From NCBI GenBank assembly GCA_905234605.1, contig CAJOIE010000009.1, positions 1 through 64,000 of the forward strand: a stretch of 64,000 bases of DNA, in the 5' to 3' direction. Both the position numbers and the translations under genes were made by a program. Shown one piece after another: positions 57,383 through 64,000 of the stretch. The notes beneath the pieces are model-generated. The model was not told the origin of the DNA and searched no databases. It was given only the letters and a program-made list of their open reading frames with translations. Position 1 is the stretch's first letter, and every line of letters begins with the position of its first letter. Source of the DNA: an uncultured Bacteroidaceae bacterium (GTDB lineage: Bacteria; Bacteroidota; Bacteroidia; Bacteroidales; Bacteroidaceae).

Positions 57383-58263
57383 AGACAATAGGCAAATTTC
57401 CCATAGAGGTGTTCTGCCATGACTATGAGGATAGGTCGGATGCCGCAAGGCTCGACAGGCAGCAGCAGTATTGCAGGTATATTAAGGGCACATGTGTCAA
57501 GCCGCGGAAAAGTGAGCCAGACAGGAAAGTAGGTATATGCACCCTTGGCGCAACGGTGAACCATGGCAGGCAACTGCATCCTGTGATGATTTGCCCGCAG
57601 AGGCTGAAAGAGGAGTCTATGTTTGAGGCCATAAGGCAGAACTACTTGCGACAATGGTCGAATGTCAAATGGGTTAAGGAAGTAAATATTGGAGTGGGTG
57701 GCAGTGTGGACTATGTCGCTGTTGAGGTTGATGACAACGACGTGGTGACCAACTTCCTGTGTGTTGAGCTGCAGGCCGCAGGAACGACAGGCACACCATA
57801 CCAATATGTTGAGGAGCTACGTCAGTTAGGGCATTACACGAATGCGCGCAAGCGACAATTCGGGATCAACTGGGCCAATGAGTTCTCAAAGACCATGATG
57901 CAGCAAGCTTACAAGAAAGGCAAGATTATGGAGAGCTGGGGGCGAAAGATTGTCTTTGTGCTGCAGGATTTGGCGATGCAATATCTGAAGGGGGCTACGG
58001 ACTGCTCTCTTTTGACGAACTATAACCCACAGAGTCCGGTAGACTTCTGCACTTTTGCGTTACAATGGGATAATGCAAATGGCTGGCACATGGTGTTTGA
58101 TGAAATAAGTAGCACAACCATTGATGGCATTAGTCTGATGCTTGGGGGAGCCAGTGTAAGCAGTTATCCTACAGTTGATGAGTTTATCGTCAACATTGTG
58201 AGGAAAGGAATAGCAGACGGCGTGCTTGAGAACAACCGTTACACTAAAGCCTTCCTGCAATAA
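57379..58263 (+). CDS. NotI-like restriction endonuclease (PD-D/ExK, ExQ variant)
   Basis: The 294-residue protein overlaps the methyltransferase gene by four bases. Its N-terminus carries cysteines at 13, 32, 39, 54 and 72, fitting the four-cysteine iron site of NotI. Then GGSVDYVAVE gives Asp111, and LCVELQAAG gives Glu130 and Gln132, the D...E-x-Q active site of the NotI family. Cleavage specificity cannot be read from sequence. GCGGCCGC sites do occur in the window (4193, 27188, 59654). G+C is low, as in its partner. The family call rests on these motifs, not on a search. Confidence 0.7.
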   Translation: MKTIGKFPIEVFCHDYEDRSDAARLDRQQQYCRYIKGTCVKPRKSEPDRKVGICTLGATVNHGRQLHPVMICPQRLKEESMFEAIRQNYLRQWSNVKWVKEVNIGVGGSVDYVAVEVDDNDVVTNFLCVELQAAGTTGTPYQYVEELRQLGHYTNARKRQFGINWANEFSKTMMQQAYKKGKIMESWGRKIVFVLQDLAMQYLKGATDCSLLTNYNPQSPVDFCTFALQWDNANGWHMVFDEISSTTIDGISLMLGGASVSSYPTVDEFIVNIVRKGIADGVLENNRYTKAFLQ

Positions 58264-58314
58264 GAGGTTCCGACGGTTTGCTCCATGGATGGGTCTTAGT
58301 TAAGAATATATCCA

Positions 58315-58351
58315 CATCGAGGCCGCACCTGTTGCTGGTGCGGCCTCGATG
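58315..58351. terminator. Bidirectional stem-loop between the nuclease and the secreted-protein cassette
   Basis: CATCGAGGCCGCACC at 58315-58329 pairs perfectly with 58337-58351 (15 bp, seven-base loop). On the minus strand a T-rich tract follows (ATATATTCTT). It should end the minus-strand unit containing the 58-residue peptide and may also serve the plus-strand nuclease gene. Confidence 0.8.
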
Positions 58352-58407
58352 GTTGTGTGGCTGGCAGTGGTGGGCCAGCTCGTTGTGGTGTGTGGCAGGC
58401 GCGGGCG

Positions 58408-58584
58408 TCAGGAGAAGGCATCGCCCCAGAAGGAGGACGGGGCGGTGTACTCCTCTTCGGAGGGCTCTTCGATGATTTCCACTTGCTGTGTGCTTTGCCC
58501 TTTGATGAAGCTGGTGACGCAGAGGGCCTCGGGCATCATGCCTTGCTCGCACTCTATGGCGGGTGCTGTATAATGTTTGTTCAT
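58408..58584 (-). CDS. Small conserved peptide (58 aa), companion of the large secreted protein
   Basis: The peptide begins MNKHYTAPAIE, has a middle segment with AL..TSFIK, and ends acidic with EEPSEEEY and a final F-S. It resembles the 47-residue peptide at 62002-62145: both start M-x-K-x-Y-x-x-P-A-I-E and both have an EEY near the end. It starts 55 bp after the 1077-residue gene, so they are probably one transcript. No signal peptide or known motif. Function unknown. Confidence 0.7.
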   Translation of the reverse strand: MNKHYTAPAIECEQGMMPEALCVTSFIKGQSTQQVEIIEEPSEEEYTAPSSFWGDAFS

Positions 58585-58639
58585 GCGGATTGCTGTGAGT
58601 AAAGGGGTTAGGGTAGAGTCGTTGTTTGGGGTAAGGCTG

Positions 58640-61600
58640 TTAGCGTACCACCTTGCGGCCATTCCGGATGTATACTCCGGCAGGCATGGCGGTGTCGGCG
58701 ACGCGGCGTCCGGCAATGTCGTAGGTGCCGCTGCTGCGCTGTGTGCGTGTCACGCTGTCCATGGAGCGCAGGCCAAGGGTGGTGTCGCCGATGATGATGC
58801 CTTTCACTTCGGTCTGTTCATTGGTGTCCTCGCTGGCAGCCGGCGTCGTGAAGTAGCCGCGGAAGCCGCGTATGGTGGCTTTCTCGTTGCCGCGCACTAT
58901 GTGGCCGTCGATGGTGAGGCCTACGGTGCCTGCCAGGGAGCCGTCGGTGACGGGGGCGTATGTGCCTTGGAAGACGACGCCCTTGTGCTCGGCTGTGCCG
59001 GCCTCGGTGGCGAAGCTGTGGATGGTGACATCGGTGAAGCGGAAGGCGGAGCGGGCTTCGGGGGAGTAGACCACGTAGGGCGTGGAGTAGTAGATGGCCG
59101 ATGCGCGCTGGAACACGAGCAGGCCGTCGGCGGTCACATCGTAGAAGCTGTATGCCTCAACGCCTTCGCCGAGCACGGAGAGGTCGTTGATGGTGAAGGG
59201 CAGGCACAGGGTGTTCCAGCCCTGACGCAGCATGAAGCTGAGGTCGACGACGGGGTAGCTGCCTTCTTCCACTGTAGCTGCCATGGCATCGGACAGCGTG
59301 AGGGCGGGTGCCACGGTGAGGGCCACGGCCTCGCTTTGCAGTGTGCCGCCGGCATAGGTCACCACGATGTATGCCTCAGCATCGGTGAGGGCTGCGGCCG
59401 GGGTGTAGGTGAAGGTGATGGTGGCTGTGCCGTAGGCGTCGAGCTCAGTGCCTGTCTGCACGTCAACGGGCTGGCCGTCCACGTAGAGGCTGGCACTGAC
59501 GGTCTCGGCTGCCCCCACTTTCTCCTCGACGGTCACGGAGGCTGTGAGAGGCACATACTGGTTGCCGCTTGCAGGCAGGGTGGCTTGCTTGATTACGATC
59601 TGATGCTCGGGCAGCGCGAGGCGGAAGCCGGCGATGTTGTCGATGTAGTAGTAGCGGCCGCTGAAGCGCAGGTAGTAGTAGCCGGCGGAGGGAGCGGTGA
59701 AGGTGAGGGTATCGTAGGCACCGGCCTCGGAGGCGTAGTGGGGCTCGAAGGCTTCGGCCCATGTCTCGCCCTCGTCGGTGGAGTAGGAGAGGATGACGGG
59801 CTCATCGTCCCATGGCATGTAGGCCTCGAAGGTGAGATCTTCGCCCTCGGCGGCCTGCAGGCGTGGCGTGATGAGTGCGAGGTCGCTGGCGGTGGCGTTG
59901 CGTGCCATGCGTGTGGCTTCCACGGTGGTTGCAGATGGCGTGTCCGTTGTCCATCCGCTGTTGCTCCATGTGGAGGGTATGCCGTCCTCGAAGTCCTCGG
60001 TCCACATGTCGGGGTTCAGGGCTGTGGCTGATGCGCTGATGGTCACGGCACTGCCATGGTTGGGCGTCAGCGTGACTACGGCAGTGGCATGGCCGTAGGT
60101 GCCCTCGGCATAGTGGTAGGTGATGGTGACGGTCTGGCTCTCGCCTTCTGCCACGGTGAGCTCTGTGGGTGTCGCGGTGAAGGCTTCGTTGTCGGAGGCT
60201 ATGGCCACGGTGAGCTGTGCGTCGCCGCTGTTGCTCACGGTGACGGTCTGCGACACCGTTGCGAGCACCTTGCCGAAGGCTATGTCGCGGGTGTCAACGG
60301 CCATGATGGCCTGCGGCACCTTGTAGTACGACATGAGGTTGATGGTGTATGCCTCGAGCCCGCTCTCCTCGGCGGGAGTGATGGTGAGTAGGCCAGGGCC
60401 GTCGTTGGCCGGTGTGCCTATGGTGAGCTCGAAGGTGGCACCGGCTTCGATGGTGGTCTCCACGGCACTAAGCGTGTAGCCGGCGGTGGCGGCAAAGGTC
60501 ACGGTGAGTGGTGCCGTGCCGTCGTTGGCCAGGGTGATGGTGCGTTCTGTGCCGGCGGGCAGGCTGCTGTAGCCCCAGCTGAGGTCGCCGCCGTTGGCGA
60601 TGCCTTCCACGGTGAGCTTGGGACGTGGTGTGTTGTCGATGGTGCCGCCATACACCTCGTCGATGGCGAAGAAGGCACCATTGAAGCGCACGCGTGTGGT
60701 GCCGGCGGGGATGGTGGCACTGAAGTATGTCGGCGAGGTGGTGAGGGTCTCGCTGAGTGCTCCCTCGGCGGTGGCTGTCCATGTGGAGCCGTCGTAGGTC
60801 TCGACCACGAGATAGCCATTAGCGTCCTTGAGGCTGTGGGCCTTGAAATGGATGGTCTCTTCCTCGGCAAAGGTCATCAGTGGCGTGGCAATGGCGGCAT
60901 CGTAGTAGCGTCCGCCCCAGGTGGAGCCATAGTTGTAGGCGGCACTGCCGTCGGCAAAGCTCCAGTTGCTCTCGTTGGCACTGCTGCCGCTTGTGGCCAT
61001 GAGCTCCCAGCCCGCGGGCAGGGTGGCCGAGGCGAAGTCCTCGAACATCTTGGTGGCATCGCGCAGGGTGGCCTTGACGGCTATCTGCACTGTTGCAAGG
61101 CCGGAGGTCTCGGCAGGCACGATGCTCACCGTGCCCTCGGCCGTGGCGTTGGCAGTGACGGTGAGCTGCACGCTGCCCTCGGCGGGGATAGTGGCCGTGG
61201 CGGGCTCTACGCTGAAGCCCTCGGTGGCACTGACGCTCACGTCGAGGTCTGCACTGCCGGGGTTGCTCATGGTGTAGTGCACGGTGGCACCTGGCAGGAT
61301 GTAGCCGAAGTTGTAGATGGTGGCGGGGTAGCCGTCGGCATCCACCACCTTGAGGTCGGCCGTCTCGCTCACGGTGTAGAGCTCGGCCACGAAGTCGTCG
61401 ATGGCGGTATTGTTGAGCTGGAAGGCCAGGCGCGTGCCGTGGTCGAGACGGAACGTCACTTGCTGCCATGAGGTGCTGCTGTTGCTGCGCGACCACTCTA
61501 TGGCGGCTGCGGCTATCTCCTCGCCCACGCCGTCGTTGTAGGTGAACACCTTGACGCCGCAGGCCTTGCTCTTCTGTCGGGCACGGGCGTAGTAGCTCAC

Positions 61601-61873
61601 GGTGCCTGTCACGGCAGGCGTGACGATGTAACCGGCATAGTCATTCTGATAGGTGTAGAGACCTTTGCCGGAGCGCGCGTAGTCGGAGCCAATCTCGTAG
61701 GTGCCCGCACCGTAGGTGAAGCCAAGGGTTGTCTCCACGGCTTCCCAGCCTGCGGGCATCTCCGTCAGGCCGTTGAAGTTCATGGTGTAGTCGCCTGGCG
61801 TGGTCACGGGTGCCTGTGCCGAGAGGGCAGCGGCCATGGCGAGGCAGGCTATTTGCAGTAGGGCTTTCTTCAT
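58640..61873 (-). CDS. Large secreted modular protein with repeated Ig-like and carbohydrate-binding-like domains
   Basis: The 1077-residue protein has a signal peptide (LLQIACLAMAAALSAQA). Repeated modules follow: choice-of-anchor-like beta-sandwiches (WEAVETTLGF.., each with GW near its start) alternate with DUF1573-like Ig modules (NPGSADLDVSVSATEGF, SVQLTVTANA). Near the C-terminus is a conserved module starting QGWNTLCLPFTINDL and ending FRGYFTTP. The last residues, YDIAGRRV..GVYIRNGRKVV, resemble type IX secretion tails, so surface export is likely. It is followed by a 58-residue peptide. The ligand is unknown. Confidence 0.8.
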   Translation of the reverse strand: MKKALLQIACLAMAAALSAQAPVTTPGDYTMNFNGLTEMPAGWEAVETTLGFTYGAGTYEIGSDYARSGKGLYTYQNDYAGYIVTPAVTGTVSYYARARQKSKACGVKVFTYNDGVGEEIAAAAIEWSRSNSSTSWQQVTFRLDHGTRLAFQLNNTAIDDFVAELYTVSETADLKVVDADGYPATIYNFGYILPGATVHYTMSNPGSADLDVSVSATEGFSVEPATATIPAEGSVQLTVTANATAEGTVSIVPAETSGLATVQIAVKATLRDATKMFEDFASATLPAGWELMATSGSSANESNWSFADGSAAYNYGSTWGGRYYDAAIATPLMTFAEEETIHFKAHSLKDANGYLVVETYDGSTWTATAEGALSETLTTSPTYFSATIPAGTTRVRFNGAFFAIDEVYGGTIDNTPRPKLTVEGIANGGDLSWGYSSLPAGTERTITLANDGTAPLTVTFAATAGYTLSAVETTIEAGATFELTIGTPANDGPGLLTITPAEESGLEAYTINLMSYYKVPQAIMAVDTRDIAFGKVLATVSQTVTVSNSGDAQLTVAIASDNEAFTATPTELTVAEGESQTVTITYHYAEGTYGHATAVVTLTPNHGSAVTISASATALNPDMWTEDFEDGIPSTWSNSGWTTDTPSATTVEATRMARNATASDLALITPRLQAAEGEDLTFEAYMPWDDEPVILSYSTDEGETWAEAFEPHYASEAGAYDTLTFTAPSAGYYYLRFSGRYYYIDNIAGFRLALPEHQIVIKQATLPASGNQYVPLTASVTVEEKVGAAETVSASLYVDGQPVDVQTGTELDAYGTATITFTYTPAAALTDAEAYIVVTYAGGTLQSEAVALTVAPALTLSDAMAATVEEGSYPVVDLSFMLRQGWNTLCLPFTINDLSVLGEGVEAYSFYDVTADGLLVFQRASAIYYSTPYVVYSPEARSAFRFTDVTIHSFATEAGTAEHKGVVFQGTYAPVTDGSLAGTVGLTIDGHIVRGNEKATIRGFRGYFTTPAASEDTNEQTEVKGIIIGDTTLGLRSMDSVTRTQRSSGTYDIAGRRVADTAMPAGVYIRNGRKVVR

Positions 61874-61940
61874 GTTAATAGGTTAAAGGGTTAGTAACGT
61901 CGAAGGGGTATGTAGGTTCAAGGCATGATGGATAGAAAAG

Positions 61941-61989
61941 CGTGAGAGAGAAAGGTCACCCCTTGCTGCAGGTGCCTTCCTCTCTCACG
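61941..61989 (-). terminator. Stem-loop after the 47-residue peptide gene
   Basis: CGTGAGAGAGAAAGG at 61941-61955 and CCTTCCTCTCTCACG at 61975-61989 pair with one mismatch, and a T-rich run (CTTTTCTAT) follows on the minus strand. It separates the small-peptide gene from the large gene that starts at 61873. Confidence 0.8.
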
Positions 61990-62001
61990 GACTATGCTGT
62001 G

Positions 62002-62145
62002 TTATTGGAATATTCCGGAGTATTCTTCGTCGGTGGGAGTGATTTCGTTGCTTTCTGAGTCGCTTTTGAGGATGCTGGCGGCAATCAAGGCCGTGACCTC
62101 AGTCTCCACCACCTCAATGGCGGGCTGCTGATAGAGCTTCTTCAT
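62002..62145 (-). CDS. Small conserved peptide (47 aa), companion of the second large protein
   Basis: Translation from ATG 62145 gives a protein starting MKKLYQQPAIEVVETEV, with a small hydrophobic ALIAASI stretch and an acidic end (TPTDEEYSGIFQ). It resembles the 58-residue peptide at 58408-58584 in start (K-x-Y-x-x-PAIE) and EEY near the end. It follows the window-edge large gene, 110 bp after its stop with a stem-loop between. No enzymatic motif; no signal peptide. Function unknown. Confidence 0.65.
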   Translation of the reverse strand: MKKLYQQPAIEVVETEVTALIAASILKSDSESNEITPTDEEYSGIFQ

Positions 62146-62199
62146 GTGTCTTTATGCTGTTTGTTTCGTTACGTGTTCGGATTAATAGGGCTGGGGTGT

Positions 62200-62242
62200 G
62201 AGTGCCAGCCTCGCCTGGCCTGGCGGCACGAGGCTGGCACTC
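62200..62242 (-). terminator. Stem-loop between the window-edge large gene and the 47-aa peptide
   Basis: GAGTGCCAGCCTCG at 62200-62213 pairs perfectly with 62229-62242 (14 bp, 15-base loop). On the minus strand no T-run follows, so it may be a partial terminator or an mRNA-processing stem that separates expression of the large gene from the peptide. Confidence 0.6.
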
Positions 62243-62255
62243 TGGTAATGTCTGT

Positions 62256-64000
62256 TTACTGCATCACCTTGCGGCCGTTCTTGATGACGATGCCGCGGGC
62301 GTTGCTGCTGACGCGGCGACCGGCAAGGTCGTAGGCGGCAGCGTTGTCGGCATTGCTGTCCTTCACGGCAGCGATGCGTGTCACGGTGCCGAAGTCCTCA
62401 TACTCGATGGCCTTCACTTCAGCATCGGTGGGCAACTCGAAGTAGGCACGGAAGCCGAGGATGCGAGCCTCAGCAGAACCCTTCTGGATGCGACCCTCGT
62501 CGGTGATGCCATACTTGCCCTCCATGCCGGGAGCAGCGATGGGAGCGTAGGTGCCGCGGAAGTAGGCCTGGCTCTGGTAACGATGGAATGCAGTGGCATT
62601 GCCTGAAGCTATGGTGATGTCGGTCAGTTCAAAGTCTTCTTCGATGGCCTCGGGTACATATATAATATAGGGGTAGCTTGCGGTGAGAGAGGTCACGCTG
62701 CTGAACTTGAGCACGCCGTCCTCAAAGCCAGTGAAGTCGTAGGCCTTGGCACCTGTGCCGAAGAATGCTTCAACATCGCTGATGGTGAAGGGCAGGCAGA
62801 CGGTGTTCCAGCCTGCAGCGAAGGTGCGCTTCAGGGTGACGTTGTCGTATGTGCCAGCTACGATAGCCTCTGAAGAGCTTTCGTCGAGCGTCAGATAGGT
62901 GATGGCAGCGACATAGCGGGTCACAGTCTCCGTGGTCAGCGTTGTGCCGGCCCATTCCACCTCGATGTGCATCTCGGCACCCTCGGCAGCAGCCTCGGTC
63001 GGGGTGGCAGTGATGGTCAGGGTCTCAGAACCCTTGGCAGCAACAGTACCGGTTGCGGTGCCGATGACCTCTTCGCCCATGTAGAGCTTGGCGGTCAGCT
63101 CCTCAGCCACGCCGCGCATCTCTGTGACAGTGACGGTGGCCTCGAAACTCTGGCCTTCCTTCATGGTAACAGTCCAGCTGGAAGACTCGGGGATGGTGTA
63201 AGCACTGATGGTGGCGATGTGGTCGGCCAGGTTGAGCTTGAAGCCCTCGAAGTTGTCGAGCTGGTAGTCGTCGTTGGCAAAGCGGAACTGATAGTCGCCG
63301 GCCTCAAGGCCAGTGATGGTATAGGTGCCAGCATCGCCGTTGTCCAGGCCGGAGATGGTCTGGTAGTCGGCAAAGGCTGCACCGTCCTTCGACATCTGTA
63401 TCTTGATGCTGACGTAGTTGGCTGTTGCGGCATAGTCGAAGGTCAGCTCGTCGCTGGCGTCAGCCACAGTGAGGGTCGGAGTGGTCAGATAGGTCGTTGA
63501 GTTGTGAACGTATGCAGCCTTGGCAGCACCGTCAGCAATCGTCCAGTTGGAGCCTGCATCCCAACCAGTGGGCAGCTCGTTGGCAGCGAAGTCCTCGCTC
63601 CAGAGGTCTGGATCCTTCACCTTGGCAGAGGCGGCGATGGTGATAGCAGCCTCCTCATCGTAGGCAGGAGTGACGGTGATGTTGGCGGTGAAGACACCAT
63701 AGGTGGCCTCGGTGGGAGTGAAGGTGACGTCGAAGGTCTTGCTCTCGCCGGCTGCGATGCCGGTCAGTTCGGCATCGGAGACGGTGAACATCTCGTTGTC
63801 CGAAGCGATGCTGACGGTCAGTGTGCCTGTGCCGGCATTGGTGACGGTGTAGGTCTTGGAGGTAGCCTCAGCTACGACACCGAAGGCGGCGTCATCAGCA
63901 GGGCTGACAGCCAGCTCGGGGGCGTTGGCAGCCTTGTCGGTGCCTGTCACGTTGATGACGAAGTCACCCTCCGTGGTGGTCACCGTGACCACAGCCTCGG
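62256..64000 (-). CDS. C-terminal part of a second large secreted modular protein (start outside window)
   Basis: The frame is open to the window edge, giving at least 581 residues. It has Ig-like DUF1573 modules (AFGVVAEATSKTYTVTNAGTG, SIASDNEMFTVSDAELTG), a choice-of-anchor-like sandwich (AANELPTGWDAGSNWTIADG) and the module AGWNTVCLPFTISDV..FRAYFELP. It ends YDLAGRRVSSNARGIVIKNGRKVM. The last 240 residues parallel those of the 1077-residue protein, so the two are paralogues. Surface export by a type IX-like tail is inferred. Confidence 0.8.
   Translation of the reverse strand, partial: EAVVTVTTTEGDFVINVTGTDKAANAPELAVSPADDAAFGVVAEATSKTYTVTNAGTGTLTVSIASDNEMFTVSDAELTGIAAGESKTFDVTFTPTEATYGVFTANITVTPAYDEEAAITIAASAKVKDPDLWSEDFAANELPTGWDAGSNWTIADGAAKAAYVHNSTTYLTTPTLTVADASDELTFDYAATANYVSIKIQMSKDGAAFADYQTISGLDNGDAGTYTITGLEAGDYQFRFANDDYQLDNFEGFKLNLADHIATISAYTIPESSSWTVTMKEGQSFEATVTVTEMRGVAEELTAKLYMGEEVIGTATGTVAAKGSETLTITATPTEAAAEGAEMHIEVEWAGTTLTTETVTRYVAAITYLTLDESSSEAIVAGTYDNVTLKRTFAAGWNTVCLPFTISDVEAFFGTGAKAYDFTGFEDGVLKFSSVTSLTASYPYIIYVPEAIEEDFELTDITIASGNATAFHRYQSQAYFRGTYAPIAAPGMEGKYGITDEGRIQKGSAEARILGFRAYFELPTDAEVKAIEYEDFGTVTRIAAVKDSNADNAAAYDLAGRRVSSNARGIVIKNGRKVMQ

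Noticed and set aside
57379..58263. Assigning the GCGGCCGC specificity of NotI to the nuclease
   Set aside because: Family motifs do not fix specificity; GCGGCCGC occurs at 4193, 27188 and 59654 in this window, so the claim would need methylation data.
58408..62145. Small PAIE peptides as RiPP precursors
   Set aside because: No maturation enzyme, protease or exporter gene is present nearby and the peptides lack a clear leader-core pattern.

Overview
The window is a stretch of a G+C-rich Bacteroidales chromosome, most like Prevotellaceae or Muribaculaceae. Four things point there: the cell-division cluster order, promoter -7 boxes of the form TAnnTTTG, start codons preceded by G-poor C/A-rich leaders instead of Shine-Dalgarno sites, and secreted proteins ending in a YD(I/L)AGRRV...NGRKV tail. 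No tRNA, rRNA, CRISPR array, transposase or phage gene was recognised.

Layout. 1-920: the tail of an unknown gene and a frameshifted DUF2461 gene. 950-16527 (minus strand): a compact dcw operon, rsmH-ftsL-ftsI-murE-mraY-murD-ftsW-murG-murC-ftsQ-ftsA-ftsZ, making peptidoglycan precursors and the divisome; mraZ and murF are absent. 16899-19511: mutS, divergent from it. 19605-23800 (minus): DUF6249 protein, small membrane protein and ECF sigma factor, then a helix-hairpin-helix protein, a sodium-dependent transporter and rpsO. 24049-28093 (minus): a four-gene envelope operon ending in a secreted LRR-caspase protein. 28455-35591 (plus): typA, a GNAT-like gene, parE, coaD and an S41 protease. 35793-42586 (minus): AspT-like carrier, dipeptidyl peptidase IV and M16 protease. 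42785-43588: an SDR dehydrogenase. 44212-49595 (plus): rimP-nusA-infB-cvpA. 49530-51080 (minus): a GH125 mannosidase. 51233-56146 (plus): sufB, a FeoA-FeoB fusion and an O-methyltransferase. 56339-58263 (plus): a low-G+C restriction-modification pair with a NotI-like nuclease. 58408-64000 (minus): two cassettes, each a large secreted modular protein followed by a tiny conserved peptide.

Most unusual signal. Seven intergenic arrays (near 149, 7232, 16678, 28246, 35703, 43822 and 56157) share one architecture: imperfectly palindromic 14-bp units centred on TGCA, typically CACCCTGCA(C/T)GGTG. The TGCA cores are spaced 22, 22 and 23 bp, so four cores span exactly 67 bp in six of the seven arrays. 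Core register is better conserved than the spacer sequence. The arrays occur between convergent genes, between divergent genes and inside the dcw operon. They look like an interspersed, phased repeat family of unknown function.

A second unusual signal is a different palindromic element (core CTCTCCCACGGGAGAG) inserted in frame at two places in feoB.
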